Shown: piece after piece, positions 30,618 through 43,083 of the stretch
How positions within the stretch are numbered: the stretch's first letter is position 1
How the letters are laid out: each line of letters starts with the position of its first letter
DNA from: Hexactinellida sp. DTS-2022
Lineage: Eukaryota > Porifera > Hexactinellida
Direction: 5' to 3'
NCBI GenBank assembly: GCA_028753945.1
Contig: JAPNXP010000005.1
Span: 3,286,001-3,350,000, forward strand
Length of the DNA stretch: 64,000 nt
Translations under genes and position numbers: made by a program
Notes under the pieces: model-generated
Told to the model about the DNA's origin: nothing
Seen by the model: only the letters and a program-made list of their open reading frames with translations
Database searches by the model: none

Positions 30618-33030
30618 ATGGATATCAGAGATTTTCTTTCACGTAAGAGGACATGCAGTCAGATAATTAGTGATAGTGAACCTCACTCAGATACTAACCA
30701 GGCCACTTCAGTAGCTGCATTAAGTATTACACACAAGTGACGAAGAACACGAAGAACCTCACCAGAAAAGACAATATATTACTCCAAGTGAAAGAAAGAA
30801 AATCTACAAGGCTAAGCTTTCCTACAAAAAGGAATGGGAGAAGAACTACCCCTGGGTGAAGTGTAAGGATCCTAGTGATGGCATGTTTTGTGAGATATGC
30901 CAGAAGTGGGGAAAGCCTCCAGCAGGATCAAGAGGAGCATGGATAACTAGAAGCATAACTGATTGGAACCATGCCACTGAATTTCTGAAGAAACATGCAG
31001 CCTCCAAGTGGCACAGAGATGCTGCGGCTACTGCTGTAATGGCAAAACAGTCAGAGAGTGGATAGTCTGTATTTGAGATCCAATGTTCCAGTGCTGCACT
31101 ACAGGAAGCTGAAGGTAAGCAGAGAAATCGAGATGTTCTACTGAAGCTGTTGAGATCAACCTACTTTCTTGCCAAGAATCGAATCCCTCACACAACAGTT
31201 TATAAGCATTTACTTGACCTCCAAGTTGCAAATGGTGACACCGTACTAGATCAGCATATGAAGGAAAATCCACTGAATACCCAGTATACCTCCAAATTCA
31301 GTGTGGTAATGCTGATTGAAGCCATAGACACATGGCTGGAGAGAAAGTTGCTGACTAGCTTGAAGTCCAGCCCATTCTTCTCAGTATTAGCTGACGAGTC
31401 CCAAGATATCCGTAGTCAAGAAGAGTTGTCAATTTGTTGTCGCTGGATTGTCAATGGGTGCCCAGAGGAACACTTCTTGACAGTTCTGCATGTGAAATCA
31501 ACATGATGCGCAAGCAATCACTGATAACCTCACGGCATTTTTCAGTGAGAAGAATCTTGACTAAAGGAGGTTGGTTGGTCAAGGGTACGATGGAGCAGCA
31601 ACATTTTCGGGTAGCAGAACTGGGGTGCAAACCAGGATGAAGATGCATGCACCTCATGCCTTCTATATTCACTGCTCCTGCCATAGATTGCAGCTTGCTT
31701 CAATTCAAGCTGCTGATGCTGAAGGAAAGATAAAAAGGATGTTTGGTACTATGACTTGCCTATGGAAGATGTTCTATTATTCCCCCAAAAAAGCAGAAGC
31801 TTTGAAGAATGTTGTCTGTGTTGTTCTAGCCTGAGCTTAAAATCGTGAAGCCCAGCGATACATGGTGGTTATCACATGAGCGATGTGTAAAGGCTATTCG
31901 AAAGGAGCTACCTGCATTAATAATTACACTACACAATTTTTATGATGATTTTGGGGATGCAGAAGCGCTTGGGCTAGCATAAGCTTTGAGCTCCTATAGC
32001 GGTGTGGCAACTATCATATATTGTCCGTAGTTCTTGATCTTCTAGACAAGTTCAACAAACGATTTCAGCAGGCTACCCATCATCCTTGAGAGCATTACAT
32101 CTGAGCTGGAACACTTGAAAGATCCTGGAGCTGATTGGTGTTCACTAGTCGACGAAACCATTGCCATGCTTTCAAGTGAACATGACATTACCATGAGAAG
32201 GAGTTCAACTCGAAGGGATGGTATACATGCTACAACTATGAGTGAGTACGGAGATGCTGTAGCTATTCCATATATTAATACATTAGTCTCCAACATCAAA
32301 TGTCGTTTCTCAGAGTTAGCCGTAAATGTCTTGGTATCGTCATCAATTTTCAACCCATCATCATTCCCAACAGACTAAACAGCTCTTCCTGAGTATGGCA
32401 ACAAGGAACTGAACTATTTAGTTCTTTATTATGGAAGGGAAGCTCGAGCAGAATTTAATGGTGTAACGTGTATCTCTCCTCCTCTCATAGAAAGTGATGA
32501 GATCTTGTCAGAGTGGAGAGTTTTCAAAAGGGCCTTTGCTAAAGAAAAAAAGGTGTTTATGGCGAAGCAACACTCTAAGATACCAACATTACAGGAAATC
32601 AAAGCACAGATGGAGTTGGGTGACGGATATGCTGACCTTTTCCCTGAGATGTTCAAGTTGTTAAATATTTTGCTTGCTCTCCCACTTGGAACAGCATCAG
32701 TCGAACGATCGTTTAGCCAAATGAAGCTCGTGAAGACACGACTTAGAAGTAGACTTAATGATAGTAACTTGGCCAGTTTGATGCGTATTGCAATTGAGGG
32801 ACGTGAACTATCGCATGTAGACTTTAACGAAATTCTTGACGTTTTCAAGGAGAAGAAGCACAGAATAGAGTTGTAAAGTATTATTATTGTTATGTACTAA
32901 GTTTAGACTAGGATAGCTATTCATTCTAACTGCAACTACATCTTAATAATGACATCATACTTTCCAAATTTCTGGGGGGGGGGGGGGGGGGGGAAATCCC
33001 AGGGCGCCCCAACACCTGTATGAAACACTG
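30618..33030 (+). pseudogene. hAT transposase (ZNF862-like), 5' end of element missing
   Basis: Begins MDIRDFLSRKR (30618) and shows a TTF-type zinc finger region (MFCEICQKWG, later HAASKWHRDA, 30882-31020), the DDE start FFSVLADESQDIRSQEELSI (31376-31435), GYDGAATFSGSRTGVQTRM and HCSCHRLQLA (31580-31700), and the C-terminal dimerisation domain LLALPLGTASVERSFSQMK...RLRSRLNDSNLASLMRI (32665-32800), ending at the stop at 32876. Several frameshifts and stops interrupt it. The 3' terminal repeat (inward CAGTGTTTCATACAGG) ends at 33030 after a poly-G run. No 5' end was found; the 28187-30549 element lies in that position. Confidence 0.9.
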
Positions 33031-33189
33031 TAGATGATGAGGATTTAGTGATTATTTAGAAAAATCCTGATAGCGTAGAAATAGACGATTTCAAACAATC
33101 TTAGAACTGTACTTGTAAGTAGAAAGTACCTTCATTGTAAGCACTATCTACATATCTTAGGTATTAGAATCAATACATTCCAATCTACG

Positions 33190-34140
33190 AACATTTTTTT
33201 ATCACGAAATATGTGGACGAAATATCCTCTTCAGGTAGAAATGGAAGCGCCATCAATTCATGTACCCATTTCTTGAATGATTTGTTGGTTTTGTACAGCT
33301 TAGCGAGACCGATCTTTTGTACTTTATCATAAATAGCCTTTGTACAGTGAAACTAACATCCAACGATAGTGATATTCGTAACAGTCTTAAATGCATTGCG
33401 CGATGCATTCTCAAAATCACACATTGCGATGGAAGGATTGAATTCTGCAACAAGTTCGTGTATTGCTAATACCCCTGCAGTATAAAGGTGTTCACTCTTA
33501 GAAGTAATCAGAATATGTAATGCTGGAATCGCTGTCGCATGCCCCTTGACCCTGATAAAAATTGTCAAAAGCTGGTATAACTTTCGATGTAGCCCCCCGT
33601 ATATCGCGGGGCTACATCGAAAGTAGCATCGAAGTGAATAATTTCGGATTCCTTATTAGATCAGACGCAAATACTACCGCTTTTTCATCGCAATTCCTAA
33701 TTGTCAGTCTGTGGAATTTGGAGTAAGGAGTATTTGCTAGCAGTTGGTCGAACTCTTCAGGAGATACCGACAATCTAGGCATGTGTGATCTCCGTCTCTT
33801 GAACATCGTGCTTTCAAGTGTATTAAAAGTTAAAGTTGTTGCTGCCCCTGTCGAGTTTCGACACTCTAAGCTGAATATCTGTCTCAAATTATGAGTAGAA
33901 ATCTCTGCAGTTCGTTTGATTCTGTTGGCTAAGACAATACTATGAGATTTGTAATCCGATTCAGAATGATTGTGCGCTCTAGTTATTTCCAAATGATTTA
34001 CCAAGGTACTGATTTTTGCCAATCCTCACATGCATTTTGTCTAGCGAGAGTGCACTTCAGATAAATTGTACCATTTGATTCCCGATTCTTTGTAAAGCGA
34101 TATCCTCCAGATATATAATTAGTCCAATAATTCAATTTTC
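33190..34140 (-). pseudogene. MULE transposase with FLYWCH zinc finger, N-terminal and catalytic part
   Basis: Mutator-like transposase. Near 34030-34130 a FLYWCH finger reads GGYRFTKNRE...YLKCTLARQNAC, and after a frameshift the closing H-x-H (ITRAHNHSE). Then comes PEEFDQLLANTP, the first catalytic Asp in HFDATF (33625-33640), QLLTIFIRVKGHATAIPALHI, the second Asp in IAMCDFENASRNAF (about 33405-33445), GC-x-FHFTQAIYDKVQKIGLAKLY and ELMALPFLPEEDI. A 45-bp hairpin (33580-33624) interrupts the frame just after DATF. The copy ends before the C-terminal third; a matching C-terminal piece is at 55242-55631. Confidence 0.8.
33580..33624. repeat. 45-bp hairpin inside the MULE catalytic core
   Basis: 17-bp perfect arms (actttcgatgtagcccc and inverse) with an 11-bp loop. 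It sits between the DATF motif and the next conserved segment. Confidence 0.85.
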
Positions 34141-34185
34141 CCCCCTAAAAATTGAAAAATCCATTTTGATTAAATTTATATATTA

Positions 34186-34235
34186 CGAGCCCTACGGTCT
34201 CGGTCGCTTTGCGACAGATCGGTGTGCAAATTAGA
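34186..34235 (-). repeat. Tip of a Helitron-like element (X1/X2 family)
   Basis: ACGAGCCCTACGGTCTCGGT and the GCTTTGCGACAGATCGGTG hairpin match the 3' side of X1 at 13590; homology then stops. Confidence 0.6.
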
Positions 34236-34321
34236 CGATCCCATCGCACCTACATGCCAAGTTTCAGCCCATCAACTATAAAGCTCTGGCCAGGGCACCG
34301 TCTACGAGAAAAAATAAAAAT

Positions 34322-34445
34322 AAAAATAATAAAGGCAGTGATTCCAATACTGGGCCACTATACTATAGTATAGTCGGCACAGTAATAAAGGCAGTGATTC
34401 CAATACTGGGCCACTATACTATAGTATAGTCGGCACAGTAATAAA
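34322..34445. repeat. Two units of the 59-bp satellite, opposite orientation
   Basis: Reverse complement of the array at 16630-16880, including the actatactatagtatagt palindrome. Confidence 0.9.
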
Positions 34446-34587
34446 ATATGGACTATATCAAAAAATAAAATAAGGTCTCTATTTGGGTCACAAGGATGTA
34501 TAACTTCAGGTAGCAGTGTTTTGTGATTTAGGGAAAGAAGTTTATATAAACTAACATTTAGGGGGTAATTGTCGGTACAGACAGAAT

Positions 34588-36324
34588 CTACATATAAATT
34601 ACAACTTTCAATGTCCGAAATTGTCTTAATAACAATGGGTAATAGTGAGCAGCAGAGCTAGAACCAAGAGGGACTAGCCTTACAATGGTAGATAACTTAG
34701 TCATCAAACTAGATACCATTATAGAAAATACAGTGGTGGGTGGGTCTTCCGGATGCTCAATAGAGCCAATAATTCTACCACCTTTATAACTAGCATCGCT
34801 ACGTATATGAACTTCGTCCATCTGAAGTATAACATGCCTCTCTAAATCTTTGAATGTAGATGAAAATTCCTTAAGTACACTTAAATATTCACTCTCTAGA
34901 CCAATTGAATTTTTAATTTTGAGTAGATTACGTTCATGAGGGAGATTCAAACAATTTGAGGATTGGATTAGCCGAAAACAAGCGGGAGAAATGCTGTGTA
35001 CCTTGAGGGAAAAAACCTGCGTTGTCACGCTATAACGGCGCCCATATTTTGAAATTATTAAATATCTCAATTGATCAAGTAGAAACATAATCCCAATTTT
35101 TGGTAATATAGTTAAGTTCTCGATTTGGGGTATCTGAAATTCTATATTTGATCACTCTGCTCTATTAGTTCAATGGCAATTTGCAACTCAATAATTGCAT
35201 TTTCAACATGCGTTTTAACGGAGGGTTGACGTTGGTTGGGTTTGCATTTAGGACTAATAACTGGAAATGTTTCAATTTCTACTAACAATGTCTCAATCTG
35301 GCGGATGTCATTAATTTTGTTGAGAGATAAATATATTTGGCGCTTGTGTTGATCAAAACCATTAATCAATAAACATTGGTCTATTACAAGTGACATTGAA
35401 TCGAAGGTTGGTAATCTAAAGTGGTGATTTTTAGAAAAAACAAGGTGTCAGTATCGGGTTTGTGGACGACCCAACTATTAGTAAGATCGATGCAAATCAG
35501 CTTATCAAAAACATCACAAGAATACTGGTTGAGAACTTATCTATGGTAGATGTATTGTCCACTATGCTCAGATTGATTGCAGTTTGAACCATAGTCAGCT
35601 CTCTATCGTCTCTCGAAATTCTTTTTGTCTTCTCTGTAGTGTTTGTCAGGTAGCTGGGGCAATTCGGGAATATAGTTGGTACAGCAGTCTTCGTCAGGGA
35701 CAATCGGTCTCGTGGTGCCACAACCATCTTCTGTCCATCAAAATATTCGAATGTCCTTCCAATGAATTCCTCTTTGAAGTGGAGTGTACAAACCTAAGAA
35801 ATGATTCAATAATTTCGAATGTGAACTAATGATTAGTTTAAAAATAAGTGTAAAAGAGTATTTACTTTTATATTTATACTGTTCTGGTAATCTTCTCTGG
35901 AACTTGGAATGGCTCTAAACCATTTTACACGAAGTTGTTCATCCTTGGGAAAACTAAATACTTTTGTGAAATGTTCTTCTCCCCGATAATTCGAGGTACA
36001 TCCGGGTACGATACAACTCATCTCGTTAATATTGAAGTTAGAATAAGTGTGTATAGTAGATAATAATAATTTCAATATCGCTTATTTATGTTGAATAGTT
36101 AATTTAATCATTATGGGTTATTAAAAAATTAATCTCGAAAACACCCAATTGGTAAATGTTTTATATGTTACAGGTTAGTTTTGCATCTCCTAGACTATTT
36201 TTATATCAGAACAGCTTATGGATGTTATATAACGTAATAAAGGGAAGAAAAAAATGAATATACTAACCAATCCCTGGTCCAAAATAAATAGTGACTGCCA
36301 TTGCCTTATGTATAGAATGCTATG
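34588..36324 (-). pseudogene. P-like element C: intron-bearing THAP transposase, 3' truncated
   Basis: The ATG at 36021 gives MSCIVPGCTSNYRG, VFSFPKDEQLRVKWFRAIP, then a 72-bp intron (35794-35865, GT-AG) splits the finger; exon 2 begins VCTLHFKEEF, completing C2CH. Next are IFPNCPSYL and RISRDDREL (35600-35680), LNKINDIRQIETLL (35290-35330), and HVILQMDEVHIRSDASYKGG (about 34770-34835), where the Asp-Glu is a likely catalytic residue, then FSIMVSSLMTKLS. The rest of the transposase is missing. The element end at 36324 is TATAGAATGCTATG preceded by ATTGCCTTATG, a second terminal-repeat subfamily. Confidence 0.85.
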
Positions 36325-36498
36325 GGTAAACTTAAACGAAGAACAAATGTCGGAGGTGCGTATCAGGTCAGACAACAGGTATTGAGACATCAGAACATAA
36401 ACACTAGTTGATTATATAACAGAAATTATGATTATTTCCGAGATCCGGGAAAATTCTAAGATCCGGCCACCCGGATTGGGGAGGTTCTACTGTCTATA
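36325..36498. other. Short gap with a pogo-like MITE end
   Basis: GATCCGG motifs and GAGGTTCTACTGT at about 36480-36492 resemble the right tip of TA-flanked MITEs (compare 43570-43592). No partner end was found. Confidence 0.35.
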
Positions 36499-37046
36499 TA
36501 GTGGGGTCAAAAATACAGATTCCGTGACCAACCTCTGGCTAGTTAAGTTCCATGCCTGTTTCTGATACCTTAGGATATATCTCGCGATTTAATCTCCCAT
36601 GCCGCTCTGGAAAGTTTGGGCAAACTTTTTTATAGCGACAAATTCGAAGGGCCTCCGGCAATCATTTTGAAAAATTAAGGCCCTATCTGAACATTTCATA
36701 AATTGAGATTAGAGTGTTTTTGAACAGTATGCAATAAGTAGTAGCTGCACTGGAAATTTCAACTCAATCGGGACTATACTTTTAATGTAAATAACCTTTT
36801 GAAGATTCCTACGTCATTTGTCACCATGGGAGGTCCATTCTTTAAACTCTTTTCTAAGGGATTTGGAGCATAACTGATCCTATATACATGCAATAACCTT
36901 TTAATTGGCTATGTAGATGTCTCCATGTAAATCTTGGTAATAGACCTAAAATATTAAATCGCGAGATATATCCTAAAGTATCAGAATCAGGCATAAAACT
37001 TAACTAGCCAGAGGTAGGTCACGGTATCTTAATTTTTGACTCACTA
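36499..37046. mobile_element. 548-bp MITE with ~90-bp inverted ends, TA-flanked
   Basis: Ends TAGTGGGGTCAAAAATACAG and the inverse of TAGTGAGTCAAAAATTAAGA continue as CCGTGACC...CTCTGGCTAGTTAAG and TATCTCGCGATTTAAT in both arms. TA lies on each side, consistent with a Tc1/mariner-type insertion. No coding region. Confidence 0.75.
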
Positions 37047-38010
37047 ATAAGTCTAATATTATGTGCTAATGCATTCAAATTATATGAGATGTGGTCATTT
37101 TGATTGCAAAATCGTTTTCGACGCATCCGAATTAACCTTTGTAAAAGCTTTCATCTCAATAACATATTGATTAGTTTGAAAATTATCATCCGGTGGCACC
37201 ATGTACCTTTCTTCCAATTGCCAACATGGTACAAAGTGGGAATAAGTGGCACATAGTGTCAAAGGCTGGTAATTTCCTCATCATAGGCTAACAGAGGTGA
37301 AGGCTTCTGCAATAGATATTTCGAATGCGAAGAATAAGAATGGCATCAAAATTGCAATATATTATATATTACAAATATAATGTAAATTTTTCTAGACAGA
37401 CTATATTGCTATTTTCTAGGGGATTTTTTGGAGTATGCATACTTTTAGTAGAGGAGTGTATATGGGCATCAAAATGTGCCAATTTTTGATGATTTGCAAA
37501 TATATTTCTCTAGAACTATAAACTCTAGAGTCTAGAGCTTAGCACTAAATTTCTAATCACATCTCTTTATTATTACAAACTCATAGGCAGAATAAAAGAA
37601 ACCATTATCCTAATGATTGCATTCCCATAAATTTACCTAATTAAATTCAAAATAAAGGAAATGTTATGAGATGAGGCCACGGCTCAGTATGAAGACTAGC
37701 CGCTATCTCGGCCGACCTCATCCCATAGGGAAGTTATGTGTGTGGTTTCGTCCCATTGCAGGGACTCATCAGGAGGGTAACCCTCGACCTACTTATTGCA
37801 CCTAGCACCAGGTACCTTTACGCATACCAGTTACCAGTCCGTACTGCCGGCCTGTGAATACATCACTAACTCACACTGCGTGAGTCTGCCCGTACTGCCA
37901 ACCTACCCAGGGCTCCTCAACCCCAAGTACTCCCGAGGACTCCAGGTAATGTCTATAACAGAAATGTGAATTAAATAAATAAAGTTCTTTAGTCTAGATT
38001 TCACAAATTT
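37047..38010. other. Non-coding; GC-richer 300-bp segment at 37670-37975
   Basis: Most is AT-rich and empty. The segment 37670-37975 is distinctly GC-richer, and on the minus strand GATGAGGTCGGCCGAGATAG looks like a tRNA-type A box. It could be a SINE, but I could not place a convincing B box or tail. Confidence 0.25.
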
Positions 38011-38285
38011 GGTCCAATTTGGTTGAAACCAAGTGTAAACAAATGAATACATATGTGGTTTAATTGAAACACGAAAATTTAAGATTTCACTTATAGATTT
38101 TCAGAGTTACAGCCCTTTGAACTCACACTTCGACTCCCAAACTACGAAATGTTGACGTTTGGCAGTTGAAGCCTGACTTTAAAGCGCTGTAACTCTAGAA
38201 GTTTAGAAACAAAATGTTAAATTTTCGTGTTTCTATAAAACTACATATGTACTTAATTATTCCCACTTGGTTTAGACCTAAGTTG
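38011..38285. repeat. Head-to-head pair of the 6374-7014 MITE ends
   Basis: Two inverted copies: 38020-38140 (accaagtgtaaacaaatgaa to ttgaactcacacttcg) and 38160-38280. They meet at their outer tips, the reverse of the arrangement at 6374-7014. Confidence 0.65.
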
Positions 38286-38302
38286 ACAAATTCTTTGAAT
38301 TA

Positions 38303-38807
38303 CAGTGGAACCCCGCGTATCGGGACACTCGCGTATCGGGGCAGTAGGTTGGGAATTTGTTTTTTTCCCATTAAAAATAACCCCGCGTATCGGGGCGCCA
38401 TTCACTTATCGGGGCACTCCACCGAAGATTATTTCTCTTGAGTAACATGCTATTTACTTTTGAGCAGCTTAGTATTCTTTGTAATGGCCGCTAAGCGTCA
38501 CCCACTCACGCTAGAGACTGGTGCTGAGGTAATCGGTGGAGTTTTTCAAAAAAAAAATTCCGTGAATATCATAGATTTGTGACTCCTAGTGTAGGTAAAG
38601 TATAATGTGAAATTGTAATGTGTAGTACTGCTTAAATATCAGCCTTAACTCTAGGTTTTGACTATATGTGTATGATTTGTTGTGTAGGTGCTAACTTAAT
38701 TGTTTTTACATATTGGAGTTTTCTTAGAACCCCGCGTATCGGGCACTCCCTCGTATCGGGGCGCTGAGCGCTTGGACGAAGGTGCCCCGATACGCGGGGT
38801 TCAACTG
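38303..38807. mobile_element. pogo/mariner-like MITE, CCCCGCGTATCGGGG repeats, TA duplication
   Basis: Ends CAGTGGAACCCCGCGTATCG and inverse (ACGCGGGGTTCAACTG), flanked by TA at 38301-38302 and 38808-38809. CGTATCGGGGC recurs inside near both ends (38332, 38387, 38416, 38750), probably subterminal binding sites. The CAGTGGAACC tip is typical of pogo/Tigger-type elements. Confidence 0.85.
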
Positions 38808-38809
38808 TA

Positions 38810-40215
38810 TTGGCAAAATTATGAATAATTCATTAATTATTCTTTGTGATTGAAGTGTGGGCTGCAGAGCAATCCACTTCGTTAGAGGTACCACTCAGGC
38901 CCACTCCTTTAGAGGCTGAAACTATTTTGTGGAACTAGAGGTTGCTTTGGGAAAATTAGGTTATTGAAAAATTAGAACTAAGTTCTATCCAGTTTAAAAT
39001 TTGTTTACGTAATCAAATTTGGCCAAATTACACTTCCATATATGGTATACAGGTTCCTAGATTGTAAAGCTGCAAATTCGGAGTTCCAATTTCTTGCCCT
39101 TTCAATTTGTCTTGAGAAATAGATATCATTACATGGCAAGAGCTAGTCGCAATGACTTCTCATTAATGAGATAGATAATTTATACGTCATCAAATTTGGT
39201 CACACCATATGACCATATATAGTCAAAAATTTTAAAACTTACAAAACTGTGAATTTAGAATCTCAACTGTTTAGAATTATTCCAAAAGGTCTAAATACTT
39301 GTTGGGCATGTGAATATCAATGGATTTGATTGATTTATAACTGTCGGCACATTTTGAAACCCTATGTGGGCTTGATTGGAGACATTTTTATTTTCACCCT
39401 GGCACAATTTAACATAGAAACTTTTAATGTAATTTTGGTTGACTAATCATGAACCACCAGCCTCGAGGCTCAAGATTTGAGCGTTCTGAATAATACAGAT
39501 CGGACGTACGTTTAGAACTTGCTCATAATTGCATTATCAAGAGTCTGCTTATTTACCGCTGAATACAATTTTACAGCTTGCTCAATAACGTTTTTTGACT
39601 TCTAGATGCCTTGACTGCATGTGATCAAAGGTACACCTCTCCAAAATGTGATTTCTTACTAGGCCCACCCCACCTATTCCATTCTTGCCGAAAAGAAAAC
39701 ACTCCCATAATGGATTGTTTGGATGATCTTTTCTTATGCGAACAGTGTTCCACTCAACACTCTCCTGCCGCCTCTTTTCTTTCCGTTTACGTTTACGCTG
39801 GAAGATAAGTGGTACGATATCAATCTCGGGAATGAGATCATCAACCATTTAAAAAACTAGCTAATTATCCTAGTATAAAAAGAATTTCGTTGTTCATAAT
39901 AGGCGTGGACACCAGCATAGAATGTATACCCAAAGTTTATACTGGTATATGCTCGCAATAATTGTAAGTCTTAACCTAAAATGAAAATATAATCTTGCGA
40001 ATTTATTCATTTAAACTAGGTATTTTTAGTGCTGGATGAGTATGGGATCATAGCAAAATAACATGAATCATCAGATAATTAGGACAAGTATCACAACATG
40101 AAATCACAATTCATAATAGGTGAAAATAACAATGACAATCATATTTGTATTTAGTATATATAATTAAGGAATCATGAAAACTAGGAATAGTAATGAATAA
40201 TTAAATAGGTACAAC
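38810..40215 (-). other. Mostly featureless; unassigned 88-codon frame at 39582-39848
   Basis: The minus-strand frame at 39582-39848 starts MVDDLIPEIDIVPLIFQ, has a basic RKRKRKEKRRQ stretch and VRIRKDHPNNPLWECF. No family is recognised and it may be chance. The remainder holds no supported feature. Confidence 0.2.
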
Positions 40216-40565
40216 CATGAACTACTATACATAAGGACTGGAAACGACAATTGAAAAAAGGACCATGGACAAAATACAAGTGCATTCGATATTTTTGTCT
40301 ATTACTATTCATTTTGAACTTTAAACGTGAAATACGTTGGTTTTAGGTGGATTCAAGACTAAACATTGCCTGGAAGTGCATTTAAATTGTTTATATTTAA
40401 GGTATTATTAACGACCCATAAACATTGAAACTATATTTTACTATATGTATTTGCTTTCGTAGTTTGTTTGGATTTACTTTTTATCCGGGATTCTGCTGGC
40501 AATAATTGTTACCCTGAACTACTACGTACGAACTTTAATTAATTCTGATTAATTTAGCTTGTCAC

Positions 40566-42770
40566 ATGCCTAACACATGTTCTGTTTTCGGGTGCAAGAC
40601 TAATTACAGAGGCCATCCTAGTGGTACCGTTTTTAAATTTCCTAAAGGTCTACCTGATGTATTCCACGCTTGGATTAGAGTCCTCCATAGAGAGAAAACA
40701 GAACATCTGTTAATGGATAAAAATTTTATCTGCATTCGCCACTTTTAGAGTCGACATAATTTTACAAGCTAATGGGACTTACAGCGAAATACCACGTGAA
40801 AGACCTACTTATAGTCCTAATGCAGTACCTGTAATTCAAGATTGCCATCTCATTTCACCTCAACTGCTGAGACATCTAAACGCTTTAGCAGAGAATCAAA
40901 GGATGAGGAAAATTTTGTTAAGAGCCTCAAGGAAAGTCTAATCGAGGAACAACGAGAAAAAGCCCGTTTTTCTTTGGATTATTTTGAAGATTCAAACAAA
41001 AACTATCCCTGACAAATTTGAAATACAATTGGGCAATTTGGTATTCTTCATGTAATACACTACATCTCATCAAGCCTCAGTTGTCTAAACTGCCCTTTCA
41101 AGATTGAATCAACAATAACGATCAGTACAGATTTAACTGTTTCAGCGATTAGTTGCGAACAGCAAGTACAGTTGCCTCTTAACAAAATCACGGACCTACG
41201 ACAAATAGAACACCTTCTTGACTATATTCAAAGTTTCCAGCCGAATTTTGATGGATTAGAAATTGATCCTGTTGTCAAAAACATTAAAGAAGCATCAGAG
41301 AATTTACGATCAGCAATTTCTATTTTAGAAAGTTCACTATCCACAGATGAATTTTTTGAAGAACCTCGTAATATATCTTATTTGTCCAGTCTATATTCCT
41401 AATTTGTCAACTCGAAAACTTGCTTGTTCCCGTGAACCAACGGAGGTATAACGTGATTACACAGGTTAGATTTTATTTATTTATGTAAAATTTAAAAATT
41501 AATTTCATTTTGTTTTCAATTTTTAGACTATTGCCTTGAAAGCACCTTTAATTTCACCTGCCTGCTACAAGTTTCTTCAATCATTAGACAGTTTCATTCT
41601 CCCGACAACAAGATCTCTTCGTCTCTTATCTTCTTGTATTGGATTGGAGAATGGCTATTCAATCATACTCAAAAACTTAACTGCCAACTTTTCAGAGAGG
41701 GAGCGTCATGTTGTACTCAATATGGATGAAATACACGTTACATCAGATATTTCATACACAGGTGATTTATAATAATAGTACTCAAGACACTGTTTACTAT
41801 ATACATAGTTACTGATAACTTAGCACCTTCATCATTTAGGGGGAAATATTATTGGAGACATAGATCCTACAGCTCAAACTAAAAAGTATTTGGTCTAATG
41901 GTATCTAGCTTATTCAATAAATGGTCACAAGTTGTGAGACTTTGTCCCTCCAATTTTTCTACTGCAGATGAACTTTATCCGTTTGTGAGATCTGTTATAA
42001 TAGATATCGAAAGATGTGTTCTATTCATTGCAGACAATTTTCCAATGAATGTCCGTTTATTTAAACTTTTTTCCTCGAATAAAAAGACTCTAGCCCCTGA
42101 GGTTCCACATCCAATTAGTTCAGACCGAACACTCTTTATTCTTTTTGATTTTGTACACATACTAAAATCGATACGAAACAACTGGCTGAACTTGAAAGAT
42201 CATGATCGTACATTTATATATCGCATGATGAGTGGTGCTAAATATCACATTTTTATACCCAAATAATAGAAAGTCAACGCCGCCTAAATTTATCCAATAT
42301 TCTCAAATTATTCTCACACCAAAACAAAAGTTAACTTTCATTGAAAAGTTTTATTAAGACTTTTACACTTACACCAGAAGACAGTATACTGAAATATCTT
42401 GGGATCCGTATCTTGGTGTCATACTTGCTCTAAACTCCAACGAACTTGACGTTTCTATTCTTCAGTCAATTGTCTTTATCGGCGGTTACTCAGTTTATTC
42501 TTATCTGAAAACCACTAAATGTCAACTCTGTTCTGAATTTCTTACAGAAAACAAAGATTCAGATCTAAGTGACGCTACTAAATATGACTAGTAAAGTATG
42601 TGGATCGTGGTTCACTTAAATGGCCTTCAGATATTGTAGTTGATTCCATCGTGGTATTATGGAAGATATTTATGAAAATTGAAGAAGTAGAAGTTTTAAA
42701 GAAATTATTTACTGTTCTCTTTCACGTCAAATATTAATTCACCTAGCTGAGAGGGTTTTAGTGGATGATT
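40566..42770 (+). pseudogene. P-like THAP transposase (copy D) with internal deletion
   Basis: ATG 40566: MPNTCSVFGCKTNY, VFKFPKGLPDVFHAWIRVLHRE, FICIRHF complete a THAP finger in one exon, followed by a stop at 40748. After frameshifts come LNKITDLRQIEHLLDYIQS (41172), a 62-bp GT-AG intron (41465-41526), SPACYKFLQSLD, RHVVLNMDEIHVTSDISY (41703-41757; probable catalytic Asp), MVSSLFNKWSQVVRLCP (41898), FIADNFPMNVRLFKLFS and LKSIRNNWLNLKD (to 42198). It then jumps to YRMMSGAKYHI, which in copy B lies about 200 codons further on, so a central block was lost. RGSLKWPSDIVVDSIVVLWK near 42610-42670 is the C-terminal part. Confidence 0.88.
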
Positions 42771-42996
42771 ACAGTGAGCACTGGAGACGGAGCTGTCCTA
42801 ACTGCATCACGGGGGTCAATCTTAAGAATACTAACCAATAGGTGACTTCATGGAAAAAAATATTTTTAGGCCAACCCATCCAGGGATTATCCAGGAGCGA
42901 GACGCTCCTTTTGGAGCATGATATTAGGAAAATTTGAATTTAGGAGCGCGAAAATTTGGAATCGTCTCCTATACAGTAGATTAATTTGTGATTTAG

Positions 42997-43083
42997 GTGT
43001 AGGGAAATTGGATCATGCCCCCCCCCTCACGAAGTAGCAAGTAATTCCCGAATTTCTTGCTTTTGGATCCCTACACCCCTAAA
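42997..43083. mobile_element. Small MITE in the 3' part of element D
   Basis: Inverted ends taggtgtaggga and tccctacacccct around a poly-C stretch; about 85 bp. Confidence 0.5.

Noticed and set aside
37660-37975. Functional tRNA gene
   Set aside because: Only an A-box-like word; no cloverleaf or terminator could be drawn.
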